The translations under genes were made by a program, and so were the position numbers. The notes beneath the pieces were generated by a model. It was not told where the DNA came from. It did no database searches and was given only the letters and a program-made list of their open reading frames with translations. A stretch of 64,000 bases of DNA. Source: Flavobacterium tegetincola DSM 22377 (GTDB lineage Bacteria > Bacteroidota > Bacteroidia > Flavobacteriales > Flavobacteriaceae). The stretch is taken from assembly GCF_000425485.1 (NCBI RefSeq), contig NZ_AUDN01000020.1, positions 1-64,000 of the forward strand. Reading direction: 5' to 3'. Shown piece by piece: positions 1 through 9,172 of this stretch (positions are counted from its first letter, which is position 1; each line of letters opens with the position of its first letter).

Positions 1-260
1 AAGGTGTTTTGGAACGTTTTTGGAGCGTATACAAGTATTCTTGGACTTGCTCTACATCCAATTCGGTTGGGATTTTACCAAAGTGCAATGCTATTGATGC
101 AACATGTTGGGCATAATTCCTGTAGGTACTGTCGCTCCTGCCTAAAATGGACATCGCTCGTTCAAATCGGTGAAGTAATTCTGCAAATTCAGGAACTTGA
201 GCAACGGCTCGACTCAGAATTGTGTTGGATCCAACTAACTCATCTGCTTTTTTTTGTCAT
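1..260 (-). CDS. Tyrosine recombinase/integrase, N-terminal part only (runs off left edge), frame broken near start
   Basis: Read on the minus strand, about 82 codons are open from position 247 to the window edge. They contain a SAM-like core-binding domain: residues such as SDSTYRNYAQHVA followed by an ELDVEQVQEYL helix are typical of Bacteroidota tyrosine recombinases, including those paired with IS91-type transposases. The catalytic domain lies outside the window. The best upstream ATG (260-258) is out of frame with the domain: a run of eight A (248-255) leads to a stop, and a run of seven would restore the frame. An in-frame ATG at 154-152 is an alternative start that would lose part of the first helix. 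It could be a decayed gene, a sequencing indel or a slippage site. The truncated family protein at 314-640 lies just upstream on the same strand. Confidence 0.55.
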
Positions 261-313
261 TGTAATTAATTTTTAATTAGTTTTACAAAGGACTAACATT
301 TTCAGGTAATACG

Positions 314-640
314 CTACCGAAGGTTTAGTTCAACACGTGCACTAGACAAGTCGCAGACTTTAATTTCTTGTACAAGCGCCATCATTCTTCCGTGCAGCGT
401 GCCGTCAATACTGTGCAATAAATACTCTTGCAAAGACAAGCGAAGCAATTTTTTAACACGAGAAGCGGCGCCAAATTCGCTGCCATTCTCGCGCACGCGT
501 ACCATCGAAGTCTTACTTTTTATCGCTTTTCCATTGAAACCGCCACCACTTTTTCGCGCCACAGCAACACCTTTTCGCATATAAAAATTGATACCGCCCA
601 AAGTGCCTTCCAACTGAATGATTCCTTTTTGCTTTGCCAT
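314..640 (-). CDS. Short, probably truncated member of a flavobacterial protein family of unknown function
   Basis: The 108-residue product begins MAKQKGIIQLEGTLGGINFY and continues with a Gly-rich ARKSGGGF segment, an RENGSEFG motif and an amphipathic helix. The first ~95 residues align by eye with the 253-residue protein at 50348-51109 (same start, GGLNFY, RKAGGGF, RHNGTEFG). It stops where the longer paralogue continues with a second domain, so it appears truncated, although a short natural form cannot be excluded. The function of the family is unknown; a small basic protein with N-terminal beta structure is all that can be seen. About 50 bp separate it from the recombinase gene, so insertion or decay at a recombinase-linked boundary may explain the truncation. 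Confidence 0.6.
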   Translation of the reverse strand: MAKQKGIIQLEGTLGGINFYMRKGVAVARKSGGGFNGKAIKSKTSMVRVRENGSEFGAASRVKKLLRLSLQEYLLHSIDGTLHGRMMALVQEIKVCDLSSARVELNLR

Positions 641-957
641 ACTTGTCGAATTTTATTACAGGAACTAAGTTACTACTAAATAGTGATGTAAGATACTTTT
701 ATAGCGTATATATAGCGTCTTTATAACATGTGTGGAATGTTAATGCTTAATAGCAACTACTCAATAGCATACCAGATGTCAACCTGAAATTCTTTAACGT
801 TCCTTAAACAACTGTTTGTTTCCACACTTCGTATTTTTGCAAAAGGAACTGCAGAACCACTGCGGCAGTGTCAAGCGATAGCAACCTGAAAATCGTCCGA
901 TAGAATGGTGTTCTGACCAAATCCCAAACGTTGTTTAATTAAAATTTACAAACAAAA
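641..957. other. Intergenic region, no gene seen
   Basis: This is AT-rich sequence between two divergent genes. It should hold the promoters of the minus-strand 108-residue gene and of the OYE gene. I see no RNA gene, hairpin or convincing coding frame. Confidence 0.5.
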
Positions 958-2082
958 ATGAATTCAAGTACTAAAAATATCCTTTCGCCTTTTACTTTTC
1001 CTGTTTCAGGTATTGAAATAACGAGTCGCATTGTAATGGCTCCAATGACCACCTATTCCGGAAACGACGACGGGACAACCAACGATGCAGAAATTGAGTA
1101 TTACCGCGAACGCAACCAGACGGCTGGATTATTACTTACCGCTTGTGCGTACGTAACTAAACAAGGAAAAGCATTTCACGGCCAGATCGGAGTAGATACG
1201 GATGTAATGATTCCTAGTTTACAACGAATCGCAACGACTTTAAAAGAAAACGGCAACAAAGCCGTACTCCAAATCCACCACGGAGGACGAATGTCGGCTC
1301 CCGAAGAATTGGCGGACGGCCAATCCATCAGTGCTAGTGCGGTTGCTGCAGAACGCGAAGACGCTCAAGTACCAAGAGAAATGACATCGACTGAAATTGA
1401 GGAAACAATTGCCGCTTATGGAGAAGCCACGCGTCGTGCAATCGCGGCCGGTTTTGACGGTGTGGAAATCCACGGTGCGAATACCTATTTAATTCAGCAA
1501 TTCTTTTCGCCGCATTCCAACCTTAGAACCGACAAATGGGGTGGAAGCTTACAAAACCGAATGAATTTCCCACTAGCGGTAACAGATGCTGTTTTAAAAG
1601 CAGCAGCACTTGCGCCACGACCATTTTTGGTGGGGTACCGTATTTCGCCAGAAGAAGCGGAAAATCCAGGCATTACAATCAAGGATACACTGCAATTGGT
1701 GGAAGCGCTTGCAATGAAAAAACTAGATTATCTGCATGTTTCGGTAATGGATTTCTGGGGAGGTTCAATACGGGACACGACTGATGCAACGCCTAGAACA
1801 CAGCTTATCGCAGCGCAAGTGGGTGCCAAACTTCCGGTGATTGGTGTTGGAAATATCCACACACCAGAAGAAGTAACCCGCGTTTTGCATACTGGAATTC
1901 CTTTAGTTGCAATGGCAAGAGAATTGTTGATGGACCCAAAATGGTTAATAAAAGTAGAAAACAATACAACGGATCAGATAAAAACCGAATTGGATCTCAA
2001 CGACCAATCGGCACTTAAAATTCCAGATCCACTTTGGGAGCGACTCATTTCCAACGGAGATTGGATGCCAATTAAAAAATAA
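958..2082 (+). CDS. NADH:flavin oxidoreductase, Old Yellow Enzyme family
   Basis: This 374-residue FMN-dependent oxidoreductase probably reduces activated C=C bonds with NAD(P)H in the cytoplasm. It shows the TIM-barrel layout of the family: an N-terminal strand RIVMAPMTTYSG contacting FMN, then LQIHHGGRM, then the segment GFDGVEIHGAN with LIQQFFSPHSNLRTDKWGGS, which is the family signature for the flavin and substrate site. GVGNI and a phosphate-binding MAREL stretch follow near the C-terminus. The usual HGAH reads HGAN here, as in several YqjM-like members. The length is normal for the family. It stands alone with no operon partner; a hairpin at 2304 probably ends its transcript. The physiological substrate cannot be read from the sequence. 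Confidence 0.9.
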   Translation: MNSSTKNILSPFTFPVSGIEITSRIVMAPMTTYSGNDDGTTNDAEIEYYRERNQTAGLLLTACAYVTKQGKAFHGQIGVDTDVMIPSLQRIATTLKENGNKAVLQIHHGGRMSAPEELADGQSISASAVAAEREDAQVPREMTSTEIEETIAAYGEATRRAIAAGFDGVEIHGANTYLIQQFFSPHSNLRTDKWGGSLQNRMNFPLAVTDAVLKAAALAPRPFLVGYRISPEEAENPGITIKDTLQLVEALAMKKLDYLHVSVMDFWGGSIRDTTDATPRTQLIAAQVGAKLPVIGVGNIHTPEEVTRVLHTGIPLVAMARELLMDPKWLIKVENNTTDQIKTELDLNDQSALKIPDPLWERLISNGDWMPIKK

Positions 2083-2940
2083 TGCAGTAATTCCTGTCTC
2101 ATTCATGCGACCTTTCATGTTTCTAAGATCGGTACCGCAGTGCCATGCATTGTAATGGTGTATCATTTTAAAAATTTTGCAGTTTCGCATCAATTTTTAA
2201 AATGAAAATACAGTGTTATTTTGCGTATTTTTAACGCAGGCTCACGTCTCTTTTTGCAACAAAAAACAGCACTAATTTTTGTGAACAGTACACATAAATA
2301 ATCCATACGGTCAGTCACTTACTTCTGGCCGTATGTTTTTAGTTTTGAAAATCATATGAGAATAATTTGAAGTGAAGTGGAGCAACTGTTGACGCAAACG
2401 CTCATCCATTTCATTTTTTCTTTGTCAAATTATTTTAGCTTTTGCATTTGCAACTTTCGTATGATTTGTAACACTTCAATAAATCTTTAAGTAAAGTATT
2501 GGATACGAACATGTTAATTTTTGAAAACCAATATTTTAGAGTTGCACTATTTCACGGCACCGTTTATAATTCCGGATGGATTACATTTATACCACAACCT
2601 AGTAGAACGGGAAAAAACTTTCAAAAAGGAGGTTCTCTATTTTTCACGCTTTACATTTATTTGATGATCTCCATATAGTTTTCAAACTTGTAAGATCTAT
2701 TAGAAATTACATACAATTTAACGGGCTAAATTTCGTAAATTCGTGAAACGGTACTGTCTAAATATTTTTTACAGATTACTGACCTTTTTGCAACATAATT
2801 TTAGCCTACATATTTAAAGTTATCCTTGTGAAATTTCTACAGGAATTGTTTTAAAATAGTCTTCACTACCAAAGAAACAAGCGTCAAATTAGACACTTTT
2901 CTACAAAATCGAATTATAAACACAAAATAAATACTACAAG
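2083..2940. other. Long AT-rich intergenic region, no supported gene
   Basis: These 858 bases separate two metabolic genes. Apart from the hairpin at 2304-2335, I find only short frames with no recognisable motif. A 55-codon frame starting near 2510 has nothing to support it. The right end must contain the promoter of the dehydrogenase gene at 2941. Confidence 0.5.
2304..2340 (+). terminator. Intrinsic terminator-like hairpin
   Basis: An 11-bp stem (2304-2314 with 2325-2335, one G-U pair) and a 10-base loop are followed by a short T run. It lies 220 bp after the OYE stop codon. The stem core CATACGGTCAG resembles the stem of the hairpin at 3843. Confidence 0.6.
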
Positions 2941-3837
2941 ATGAACTACAAAAATATTACAGTCGCAGGAAGTGGCGTTTTGGGATTTCAAATTGCCTTC
3001 CAAACCGCTTTTCATGGTTTTCAAGTCACAGTTTATGATATTAATGACGCCGCTTTAGAACGTGCCAAAGCTAAATTTGACGGTCTGAGCAAGGAATTTA
3101 CCAAAGATTTGAATGCGACACCAGAACAATTAAAGCAAACATTTGATAATTTAACTTATTCGTCAGATTTAGCGGAAGCGGTAAAAAATGCCGACTTACT
3201 GATTGAATCGGTGCCTGAAAATCCAACGATCAAAATTGGCTTTTACGAAAAACTAGCAAAGGTCGCTCCTGCAAAAACGGTATTTGTAACCAATTCTTCT
3301 ACCATGTTGCCTAGTGAATTTGCAGACGCAACGGGAAGACCTTCGCAATTTCTTGCATTGCACTTTGCCAACAGTATTTGGAAACACAATACCGCAGAAA
3401 TTATGGGACATCCCGGGACCGACCCAAAAGTTTTTGAGGATATTGTTGCGTTCTCCAAAGCTATTGGAATGCTGGCTTTGCCTCTAAAAAAGGAACAACC
3501 GGGTTACATCATCAACTCAATGTTGGTGCCTTTCTTTTATTCCGCTACGGATTTACTATTAAGCGAAGTGGCCGATGCGCACACAATTGATAAAACATGG
3601 ATGAAAGCAACCGGCGCTCCTGCAGGTCCATTTGGAATGGTAGACGTCGTTGGGATTACTACTTTATACAATGTTATAAAAATGAATGCCGAAAAAACAA
3701 AGGACCCAATTAGAATCAAAACGGTAGCCTTTTTAAAGGAAAACTTTATAGATACCAATAAACTCGGCGTTGCCACCGGTGAAGGATTTTATCAGTATCC
3801 AAATCCTGCCTACAAAGAGGAAGCATTTTTGAAATAA
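2941..3837 (+). CDS. 3-hydroxyacyl-CoA dehydrogenase (3-hydroxybutyryl-CoA dehydrogenase-like)
   Basis: This 298-residue enzyme is predicted to oxidise 3-hydroxyacyl-CoA to 3-ketoacyl-CoA with NAD+, in beta-oxidation or butanoate metabolism. The N-terminus has a Rossmann fold (ITVAGSGVLGFQIA, with acidic YDIND at the end of strand 2, favouring NAD). The middle has the catalytic stretch NSSTMLPSEF, followed by LHFANSIW with the expected His. PGYIINSMLVPF begins the all-helical C-terminal dimerisation domain, which ends in GEGFYQYPNP. The length matches the single-domain Hbd class rather than the fused FadB type. No thiolase or acyl-CoA gene is adjacent. A strong hairpin follows immediately. 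Confidence 0.88.
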   Translation: MNYKNITVAGSGVLGFQIAFQTAFHGFQVTVYDINDAALERAKAKFDGLSKEFTKDLNATPEQLKQTFDNLTYSSDLAEAVKNADLLIESVPENPTIKIGFYEKLAKVAPAKTVFVTNSSTMLPSEFADATGRPSQFLALHFANSIWKHNTAEIMGHPGTDPKVFEDIVAFSKAIGMLALPLKKEQPGYIINSMLVPFFYSATDLLLSEVADAHTIDKTWMKATGAPAGPFGMVDVVGITTLYNVIKMNAEKTKDPIRIKTVAFLKENFIDTNKLGVATGEGFYQYPNPAYKEEAFLK

Positions 3838-3842
3838 TAGAA

Positions 3843-3890
3843 GAAACAAATACGGTCAAACTGCAAAGTGTTGACCGTATTTGTTTCCTT
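3843..3890 (+). terminator. Strong intrinsic terminator
   Basis: A perfect 17-bp stem (3843-3859 with 3871-3887) with an 11-base loop lies six bases after the dehydrogenase stop. The A-rich left arm and T-rich right arm suit termination in both directions. The core TACGGTCA also occurs in the hairpin at 2304. Confidence 0.8.
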
Positions 3891-4019
3891 ATATGGTTAA
3901 GCAGCTGGTGTTGAGGTTGCAATGCTTAACTGATTTTTTAATGAAGTAGTAAAGCATTAAAATGAATTGCCGCTTTACTTTTTATAAATTTACGTAAGAA
4001 TTATAAATTGCTATTTGTT

Positions 4020-5393
4020 ATGCAAATAAAATTACTTTCAACAAGCCGACTTTTTCTCTTCTTTTCGTTCTTTACGACTTCGGTGGTATGTTCCCAACAA
4101 TTAGACCCCGAATTAAAAAAATTGATTACAAAAGGTTTGGAAAAAAGCCATAATGTGCAAATTAAAAATTTTGACGCTGCTCAAGCGCGAATCGACCAGA
4201 CCAAAGCGAAATCGGTATTCCTTCCCAAAGTAACGTTCAACGGAAGTTACACCCGACTGGACGACGACATCACCTTTGACGACAATACTCAAAATCTTTT
4301 ATTGGCAACCCAGAAGCTATTGATTAAAGAAGCCACCGGTATACCGTTTAACAGTGCTTTTCCAGATGGATTTCCGCTAGAAGCTGTTCCCAATTTGCAG
4401 AACAAAGACATTTTAAAATCATCTGTTGATGTGGACTGGGTTTTATTCACGGGACTGGAAGCACGTAATGCATTCAAAGCAAGTAAATCCAAAGAGGCAT
4501 CGTTGCAGTATTTGGCTTTGGCCGAAAAGGATAAAATTGCACTGAATATTATTGAAACTTACGACAAACTGGCTTTAGTATATGCATCAAAAAAAGTACT
4601 GACGACTTCTGAAAACTATCTAAAAGAGCAAGAGTTTTATGTCAAAAAAGCAATTGAAAACGGATTGGCAACACCTATTGGTCGTAAGAAAATAGAATTG
4701 GCACAATTGCAACTCGCAGGTAAAATGTTAGAATTCAATCAGAACAAACAGTTGCTTATTGAAGTCTTGCACCAACTTACCAATGAAAGTAAAGAAACGC
4801 TGATGCTGCTTGAACCAACTTTGCAACCCTTCGCTATTGAAGGTTCTGGCAAAACAGAGAAAAGAAATGAAATTAAAGCATTGGAGGAAGCTGAAAAGGC
4901 AACGTTATTTAAGTCCAAGATGGAAAAAAGCAGTTTCATTCCCAAATTAGCACTAAAAGGACATTATGAATTTCTAGAAAACGATTTATCGTTGTTTGAC
5001 CCCAGATGGTACATTGGTGTCGGCATCAAGTGGAATGTTTTTGATGCAAACGAATCGCGGCTGAAAAGCCAACAGTCGTTGATTGAAGGCCAGAAATACC
5101 GCCAACAAGTAGAAGAAGCAGATGAAATGATTGCTTTAAGCGTGGTCAAAGCCCAATTGGAATACGAAGCAGCGTTACAAAATACGGACATGATTCAAAA
5201 AGAAATTGAGTTAGCAGAAGAAACCTACGAAATGGTAGACAAGCAATACCGCAATGCATTGACGTCAATAAAAGAAGTTTTAGATGCGTTAAATGAAGTG
5301 GAAAAAGCCCACTTTAAATTGCAGCAATCTTATTTTGAGCAAAGAAGAGCGGTTGCCAATCTTCTTTTTGCAAAAGGAGTTCTCGCGTATTAA
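4020..5393 (+). CDS. TolC-family outer-membrane efflux protein
   Basis: This is the outer-membrane channel of a tripartite exporter. I start it at the ATG at 4020 rather than the upstream in-frame TTG because a clear signal peptide begins there (MQIKLLSTSRLFLFFSFFTT, cleavage near VCSQQ). The mature protein shows the duplicated OEP pattern: long coiled-coil helices (for example NVQIKNFDAAQARIDQTKAK and a second copy near KSKMEKSSFIPKLALKGHYE) separated by beta segments that would build the barrel. The length of about 457 residues is normal. It is the first gene of a tight operon with an HlyD-type adaptor (22 bp gap) and an ABC-2 permease. The substrate is unknown. Confidence 0.88.
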   Translation: MQIKLLSTSRLFLFFSFFTTSVVCSQQLDPELKKLITKGLEKSHNVQIKNFDAAQARIDQTKAKSVFLPKVTFNGSYTRLDDDITFDDNTQNLLLATQKLLIKEATGIPFNSAFPDGFPLEAVPNLQNKDILKSSVDVDWVLFTGLEARNAFKASKSKEASLQYLALAEKDKIALNIIETYDKLALVYASKKVLTTSENYLKEQEFYVKKAIENGLATPIGRKKIELAQLQLAGKMLEFNQNKQLLIEVLHQLTNESKETLMLLEPTLQPFAIEGSGKTEKRNEIKALEEAEKATLFKSKMEKSSFIPKLALKGHYEFLENDLSLFDPRWYIGVGIKWNVFDANESRLKSQQSLIEGQKYRQQVEEADEMIALSVVKAQLEYEAALQNTDMIQKEIELAEETYEMVDKQYRNALTSIKEVLDALNEVEKAHFKLQQSYFEQRRAVANLLFAKGVLAY

Positions 5394-5414
5394 TCACCTG
5401 AAAAAAGTTTAAAA

Positions 5415-6371
5415 ATGAAAGCTATTCTAAAAATAATTCCTTTGACCATCCTAATAGGACTTGCAACTTCATGTGGAAAAGAAACCATAACAGGTTATCA
5501 GGGAAAAGTAAAGTTTGAAACCATTGCCGTAAGTAGCAAACTTGCCGGTAGAGTTAGTAAATTGTACGTAAAAGAAGGCCAAACCGTTCAAAAAGGAGAT
5601 ACGCTTGCTTTTATAGATATTCCCGAAGTCAACGCGAAAATGATGCAGGCGGAAGGGGCAATTACTTCGGCTCAAGGCCAATTGAATATGGCGAGTAAAG
5701 GTGCCACGGCAGAACAGTTGAGTCAAATTGACGGTCAGATTGACGCCGGAAAAGCCCAATTGAATTTTGCGCAAGAATCCTTCAACCGACTGAATGCAAT
5801 GTACAAAGATTCACTCGTTAGTTTACAGCAATTGGACGAAGTAAAAATGAAACTGGAAATGGCAAAAGCACAAGTTTCCTCATTGAATGCCAAAAGAAAA
5901 GAAATAGGTTCAAGTGCTCGAAGCGAACAACTAGACCAGGCCAAGGGACAATTGAACCGTGCCGTTGGGGCAAAAGAGGAAGTGCTTTCTGCGGAAAGTG
6001 AAAAGTATTTGATTGCTCCAGCTGACATGACCATCGAAACAATCTCCTTGCATGTGGGCGAACTTTTAACGCCAGGTTTCACACTCTTCAATGGGTATGA
6101 AAAAAACAGCATGTACTTTAGATTTACCATTCCCGAATCAAAAATATATGATTTTAAGGTAGGGAATAAGGTTACGTTGGTCAATCCATATACCAAAACA
6201 GAAACGGCAGGCGAAGTAGTAGTCATCAAGCAAATTGCAGCGTATGCCGATGTAACAAGCACTGCTCCTTTGTATGATTTATCAGAATCCATTTATGAAT
6301 TAAAGATACTTCCTACGTCAAAAATAACCGACCAGTCGTTCTTTCTAAACGCCACTATTCTTCTAAAATAA
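5415..6371 (+). CDS. HlyD-family membrane-fusion lipoprotein (efflux adaptor)
   Basis: This 318-residue periplasmic adaptor links the inner-membrane permease to the TolC partner. A lipoprotein signal ends in GLATSCGKE (lipidated Cys at residue 20). Next come a half biotinyl-lipoyl domain (VSKLYVKEGQTVQKGDTLAF), a long alpha hairpin rich in Gln, Ala and Lys, and the second half of the lipoyl domain (SEKYLIAPADMTIETISLHV). A beta-barrel domain closes the protein. The order is that of YbhG/HlyD adaptors. It sits between the TolC gene and the permease gene, which starts 7 bp downstream, so the three are surely co-transcribed. Lipid anchoring replaces the usual N-terminal helix. Confidence 0.88.
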   Translation: MKAILKIIPLTILIGLATSCGKETITGYQGKVKFETIAVSSKLAGRVSKLYVKEGQTVQKGDTLAFIDIPEVNAKMMQAEGAITSAQGQLNMASKGATAEQLSQIDGQIDAGKAQLNFAQESFNRLNAMYKDSLVSLQQLDEVKMKLEMAKAQVSSLNAKRKEIGSSARSEQLDQAKGQLNRAVGAKEEVLSAESEKYLIAPADMTIETISLHVGELLTPGFTLFNGYEKNSMYFRFTIPESKIYDFKVGNKVTLVNPYTKTETAGEVVVIKQIAAYADVTSTAPLYDLSESIYELKILPTSKITDQSFFLNATILLK

Positions 6372-6378
6372 TAACAGT

Positions 6379-7572
6379 ATGAATGATTTTATCAGATTAG
6401 TCCGGGTCGAATTTTCACGCATTTTTTCCAATAATGTCTTGCTTGCCATCTTTATTGGAGCGCCTATTTTTTATGGAATCATATTTGGATATGTGTACCA
6501 ACAAGGAAAAGTGGTTGATTTGCCTATTGTGATTGTGGACCAAGACCGCAGCCCGACTTCTGATAAAATCATTGACGCGTTTTCAGACAATGAAGTCTTG
6601 TATGTAAGCGATATTCGATATTCGCCGGGAAATATCCTAGCAGATATGCCTGTAAAAGAATATGCCGCGGTAATCACCGTACCTTCTAATTTTGAAGCAG
6701 ATATCTTCCAAAAACGGCATCCCGAAATACGCGTTGATTTGAATATGGCCAATATCGTAAACGCCAACACAGCGAGTAAAGGGATTCAATCAGTACTGAT
6801 GACCCTAAATGCTGGTATTGAAATCGAAGGATTAAAAAAATCAGGTATTCCTGCTGTAAAAGCCGCCGCTACTTACGAAAGTTTTAAGATTAATTTCAAT
6901 AAACTCTATAATTCTAGTGGCAACTATGTTACTTTTATGCTACCGGGAATGCTTGCGGCAATCATGCAGCAAATTATCTTTCTAGCCATGGCACTGGTTT
7001 TTGCCCGAGATTTTGAAGACAATTATTTTGGCAGTTTGGTGCAGGAAAGCAAACTTTCATTATACCATATTGCTGTAAAAGCGACGCCGTTTTTCATCAT
7101 GATTCCAATCATGTGGGGGATTGTAAGTAGTTTTATTCCCTATTTTAAAATTGAAGCAGACGTATTCAATTTCCCCATGCTGCTTTTGGTGTTCCTGTTG
7201 ACTTTGGCATCAATGTGTATTGGAATGCTGTTTTCGTTGGCCATTCCAAGCCAGTTGAAAGCAACGGAACTTTTGATGGTCATTTCAACTCCCGCATTTG
7301 TACTAAGCGGATTTACATGGCCCACATCAGCGTTTCCAAGTGCAATTGCGAATGTGGCCCAATTTATTCCGCTGACGCAATTTTTAAGTGGATTCAGAAA
7401 AATTGCTTTTTACGGCGGTAATGTGGCTTCCATAATGCCCGAAATCAATAAATTATTGCTGATTATTGCGATAACTTTTATCGCGATGGTAACTTTACTA
7501 CAATTTAAAATAAATAAACATACCAAGAAGTTGCAAGTAGTGGAAGAACCAATAGAGGAGCAGCAACGCTAA
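6379..7572 (+). CDS. ABC-2 type transporter permease
   Basis: This 397-residue inner-membrane protein resembles the YhhJ/YbhR permease family. One N-terminal membrane helix (LLAIFIGAPIFYGIIFGYV) precedes a large periplasmic domain of about 150 residues. At least five further helices follow from about residue 185 (FMLPGMLAAIMQQIIFLAMA onward), including the family segment VISTPAFVLSGFTWP. The C-terminal tail is charged and cytoplasmic. It is the last gene of the TolC/HlyD/permease operon. No ATP-binding subunit and no second permease is encoded here, although these transporters work with an ATPase, which must be supplied from elsewhere if the system is active. The substrate is unknown. Confidence 0.85.
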   Translation: MNDFIRLVRVEFSRIFSNNVLLAIFIGAPIFYGIIFGYVYQQGKVVDLPIVIVDQDRSPTSDKIIDAFSDNEVLYVSDIRYSPGNILADMPVKEYAAVITVPSNFEADIFQKRHPEIRVDLNMANIVNANTASKGIQSVLMTLNAGIEIEGLKKSGIPAVKAAATYESFKINFNKLYNSSGNYVTFMLPGMLAAIMQQIIFLAMALVFARDFEDNYFGSLVQESKLSLYHIAVKATPFFIMIPIMWGIVSSFIPYFKIEADVFNFPMLLLVFLLTLASMCIGMLFSLAIPSQLKATELLMVISTPAFVLSGFTWPTSAFPSAIANVAQFIPLTQFLSGFRKIAFYGGNVASIMPEINKLLLIIAITFIAMVTLLQFKINKHTKKLQVVEEPIEEQQR

Positions 7573-7795
7573 ATAAAAAGATAATGGACACCTTGCAACT
7601 TGATGTATTTCAGTTTCAAAAGTGTACCACAAAGTCACGCATTTCCCGATGTTAAAGTTAGGTTACTTTTTTAAAATCGTTTTTATTGTAGCATTTATCG
7701 TATATATTTGAAAAATCAATAGCGACAAACAGATAATTTTTCTAAAGCTGAAGGGCATGAAAAATGATTAATTTTAATTTACAAAGCATCCATAA

Positions 7796-8629
7796 ATGAG
7801 AATCTATTTACTACTTGGCATCGTATCCACATTTACTATCCTTTCTTGTAAAGAAAACCCATCAGAAAAAGCGACGGAATCGGTTGTTACTGTAACGGAA
7901 GAAGCTGCGCCAACTTTTCAAAATAAAGCGCATCAATTGGTATACGATATGACTCAGAAAGTAGGAGATTACATGCAACTTAGGGATAAGAAAGATGTGG
8001 TGTATACTTACTCTTATAAAACGCCGGATGGTATGGAAGATGTAGTAAAAGAACAATACCTCTTTGACGGAGAATTATCATATGGTGCTTATCAAAAACA
8101 CGAGCGAACGCTGACTCAATATCCTGGACTTATAGAGCAAGGTTACGATGGAACTACCTATTGGCTAAAGCATGAAGGCGTAGCTATTACAGATGCTGAA
8201 GCTTTGAAAAAAGTGGCCTTTAATCGTCCGACCAATTTTTATTGGTTTACAATGATGCAGAAATTGACGGACCCCGGACTACAATACGAATATATAAAAG
8301 AACAAAAAATAGGTGATGCTACGTACGATGTGGTCAAAGTGAGTTTTGAAGCAAAGGACAACAAGCCTACAGATATTTACCAATTGTACATCAATAAAAA
8401 GACCCAGTTAGTGGACCAGTTTCTTTTTACCGTTATGGATTTCGGAAAGGCTGACCCATTATTGATGGAGCTAGAATACGAGAATATCGAAGGGTTGTTA
8501 TTGCCTACAAAACGCAGATACAAAGCCTCCAACTGGGATGCAATGGTAACTGCTGAGCCTTGGATAGTAGTAAATTGGTCCAATGTGAAATTTAATAACG
8601 GATTACAAAAAGCAGATTTTATGCAATAA
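7796..8629 (+). CDS. Lipoprotein of unknown function, DUF6503-like
   Basis: The 277-residue product has a lipoprotein signal (MRIYLLLGIVSTFTILSCKE, lipidated Cys near residue 18) followed by a low-complexity linker of Lys, Glu, Thr and Val. The rest is predicted mostly beta: YTYSYKTPDG, SYGAYQKHE, GYDGTTYWLKHEG and YQLYINKKTQLVDQFLFTV resemble a LolA/LolB-like half barrel, as seen in the DUF6503 family of Bacteroidota lipoproteins. This is pattern recognition rather than an alignment. It stands alone, about 220 bp after the export operon. A role in the cell envelope is likely, but no specific activity can be assigned. Confidence 0.65.
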   Translation: MRIYLLLGIVSTFTILSCKENPSEKATESVVTVTEEAAPTFQNKAHQLVYDMTQKVGDYMQLRDKKDVVYTYSYKTPDGMEDVVKEQYLFDGELSYGAYQKHERTLTQYPGLIEQGYDGTTYWLKHEGVAITDAEALKKVAFNRPTNFYWFTMMQKLTDPGLQYEYIKEQKIGDATYDVVKVSFEAKDNKPTDIYQLYINKKTQLVDQFLFTVMDFGKADPLLMELEYENIEGLLLPTKRRYKASNWDAMVTAEPWIVVNWSNVKFNNGLQKADFMQ

Positions 8630-9172
8630 ATGGTTGATGCAATTTGAGCATTTGGCTTGTATCGTTAAATACATTTTAGCGCAGACTAGACTATGAATTG
8701 CTCAATTGTTTTTAAAATTGACAGCAAGATTAATCGAAATTCGCAATTAAGAAGAACAGTTATTAGCTGCAGTGTTAATACTTGTATTTTGAAATAAAAG
8801 ACCCGCTTTTTAGTAGAGTTTTGCTTACAAAATAGTTATCTCTAATTCAGATTTTATAGTGGAAGATTGTATTTTACTAAATTCCGCATTGCTTACTTGC
8901 GCATCTGTATAGAAATGTCCTTTTAAAAATGCACTGAATACTCTTCAGTTAAAGGAAACAGTTTACAAGTGTCAAATATCAATCAATGGAATTACAACAC
9001 TATTTTTCTGTGAAATTGACCATCAATTCTAGTTTGAACAAATTAAATTTCTTACATTTAAAGATAGAAGTCGCTGCTGTAGTAGAGGTGGATTCGTGTA
9101 CGTTTGTAGTACAGATAATTAGGTCCATTACCGAATACATTGCAATCTTACAGAAGCATTAAATATATTTAA
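8630..9172. other. Intergenic region, no gene seen
   Basis: These 543 AT-rich bases lie between a lipoprotein gene and the DUF445 gene. I see no open frame with recognisable content, no strong hairpin and no repeat of the families found elsewhere in the window. Confidence 0.5.

Noticed and set aside
4-276. 90-residue + strand protein at the left edge
   Set aside because: It is the shadow of the recombinase coding frame on the minus strand, which has clear domain content.
2510-2677. 55-codon frame in the long gap before the dehydrogenase gene
   Set aside because: No family, no conserved motif, no leader and AT-rich surroundings; chance is sufficient.
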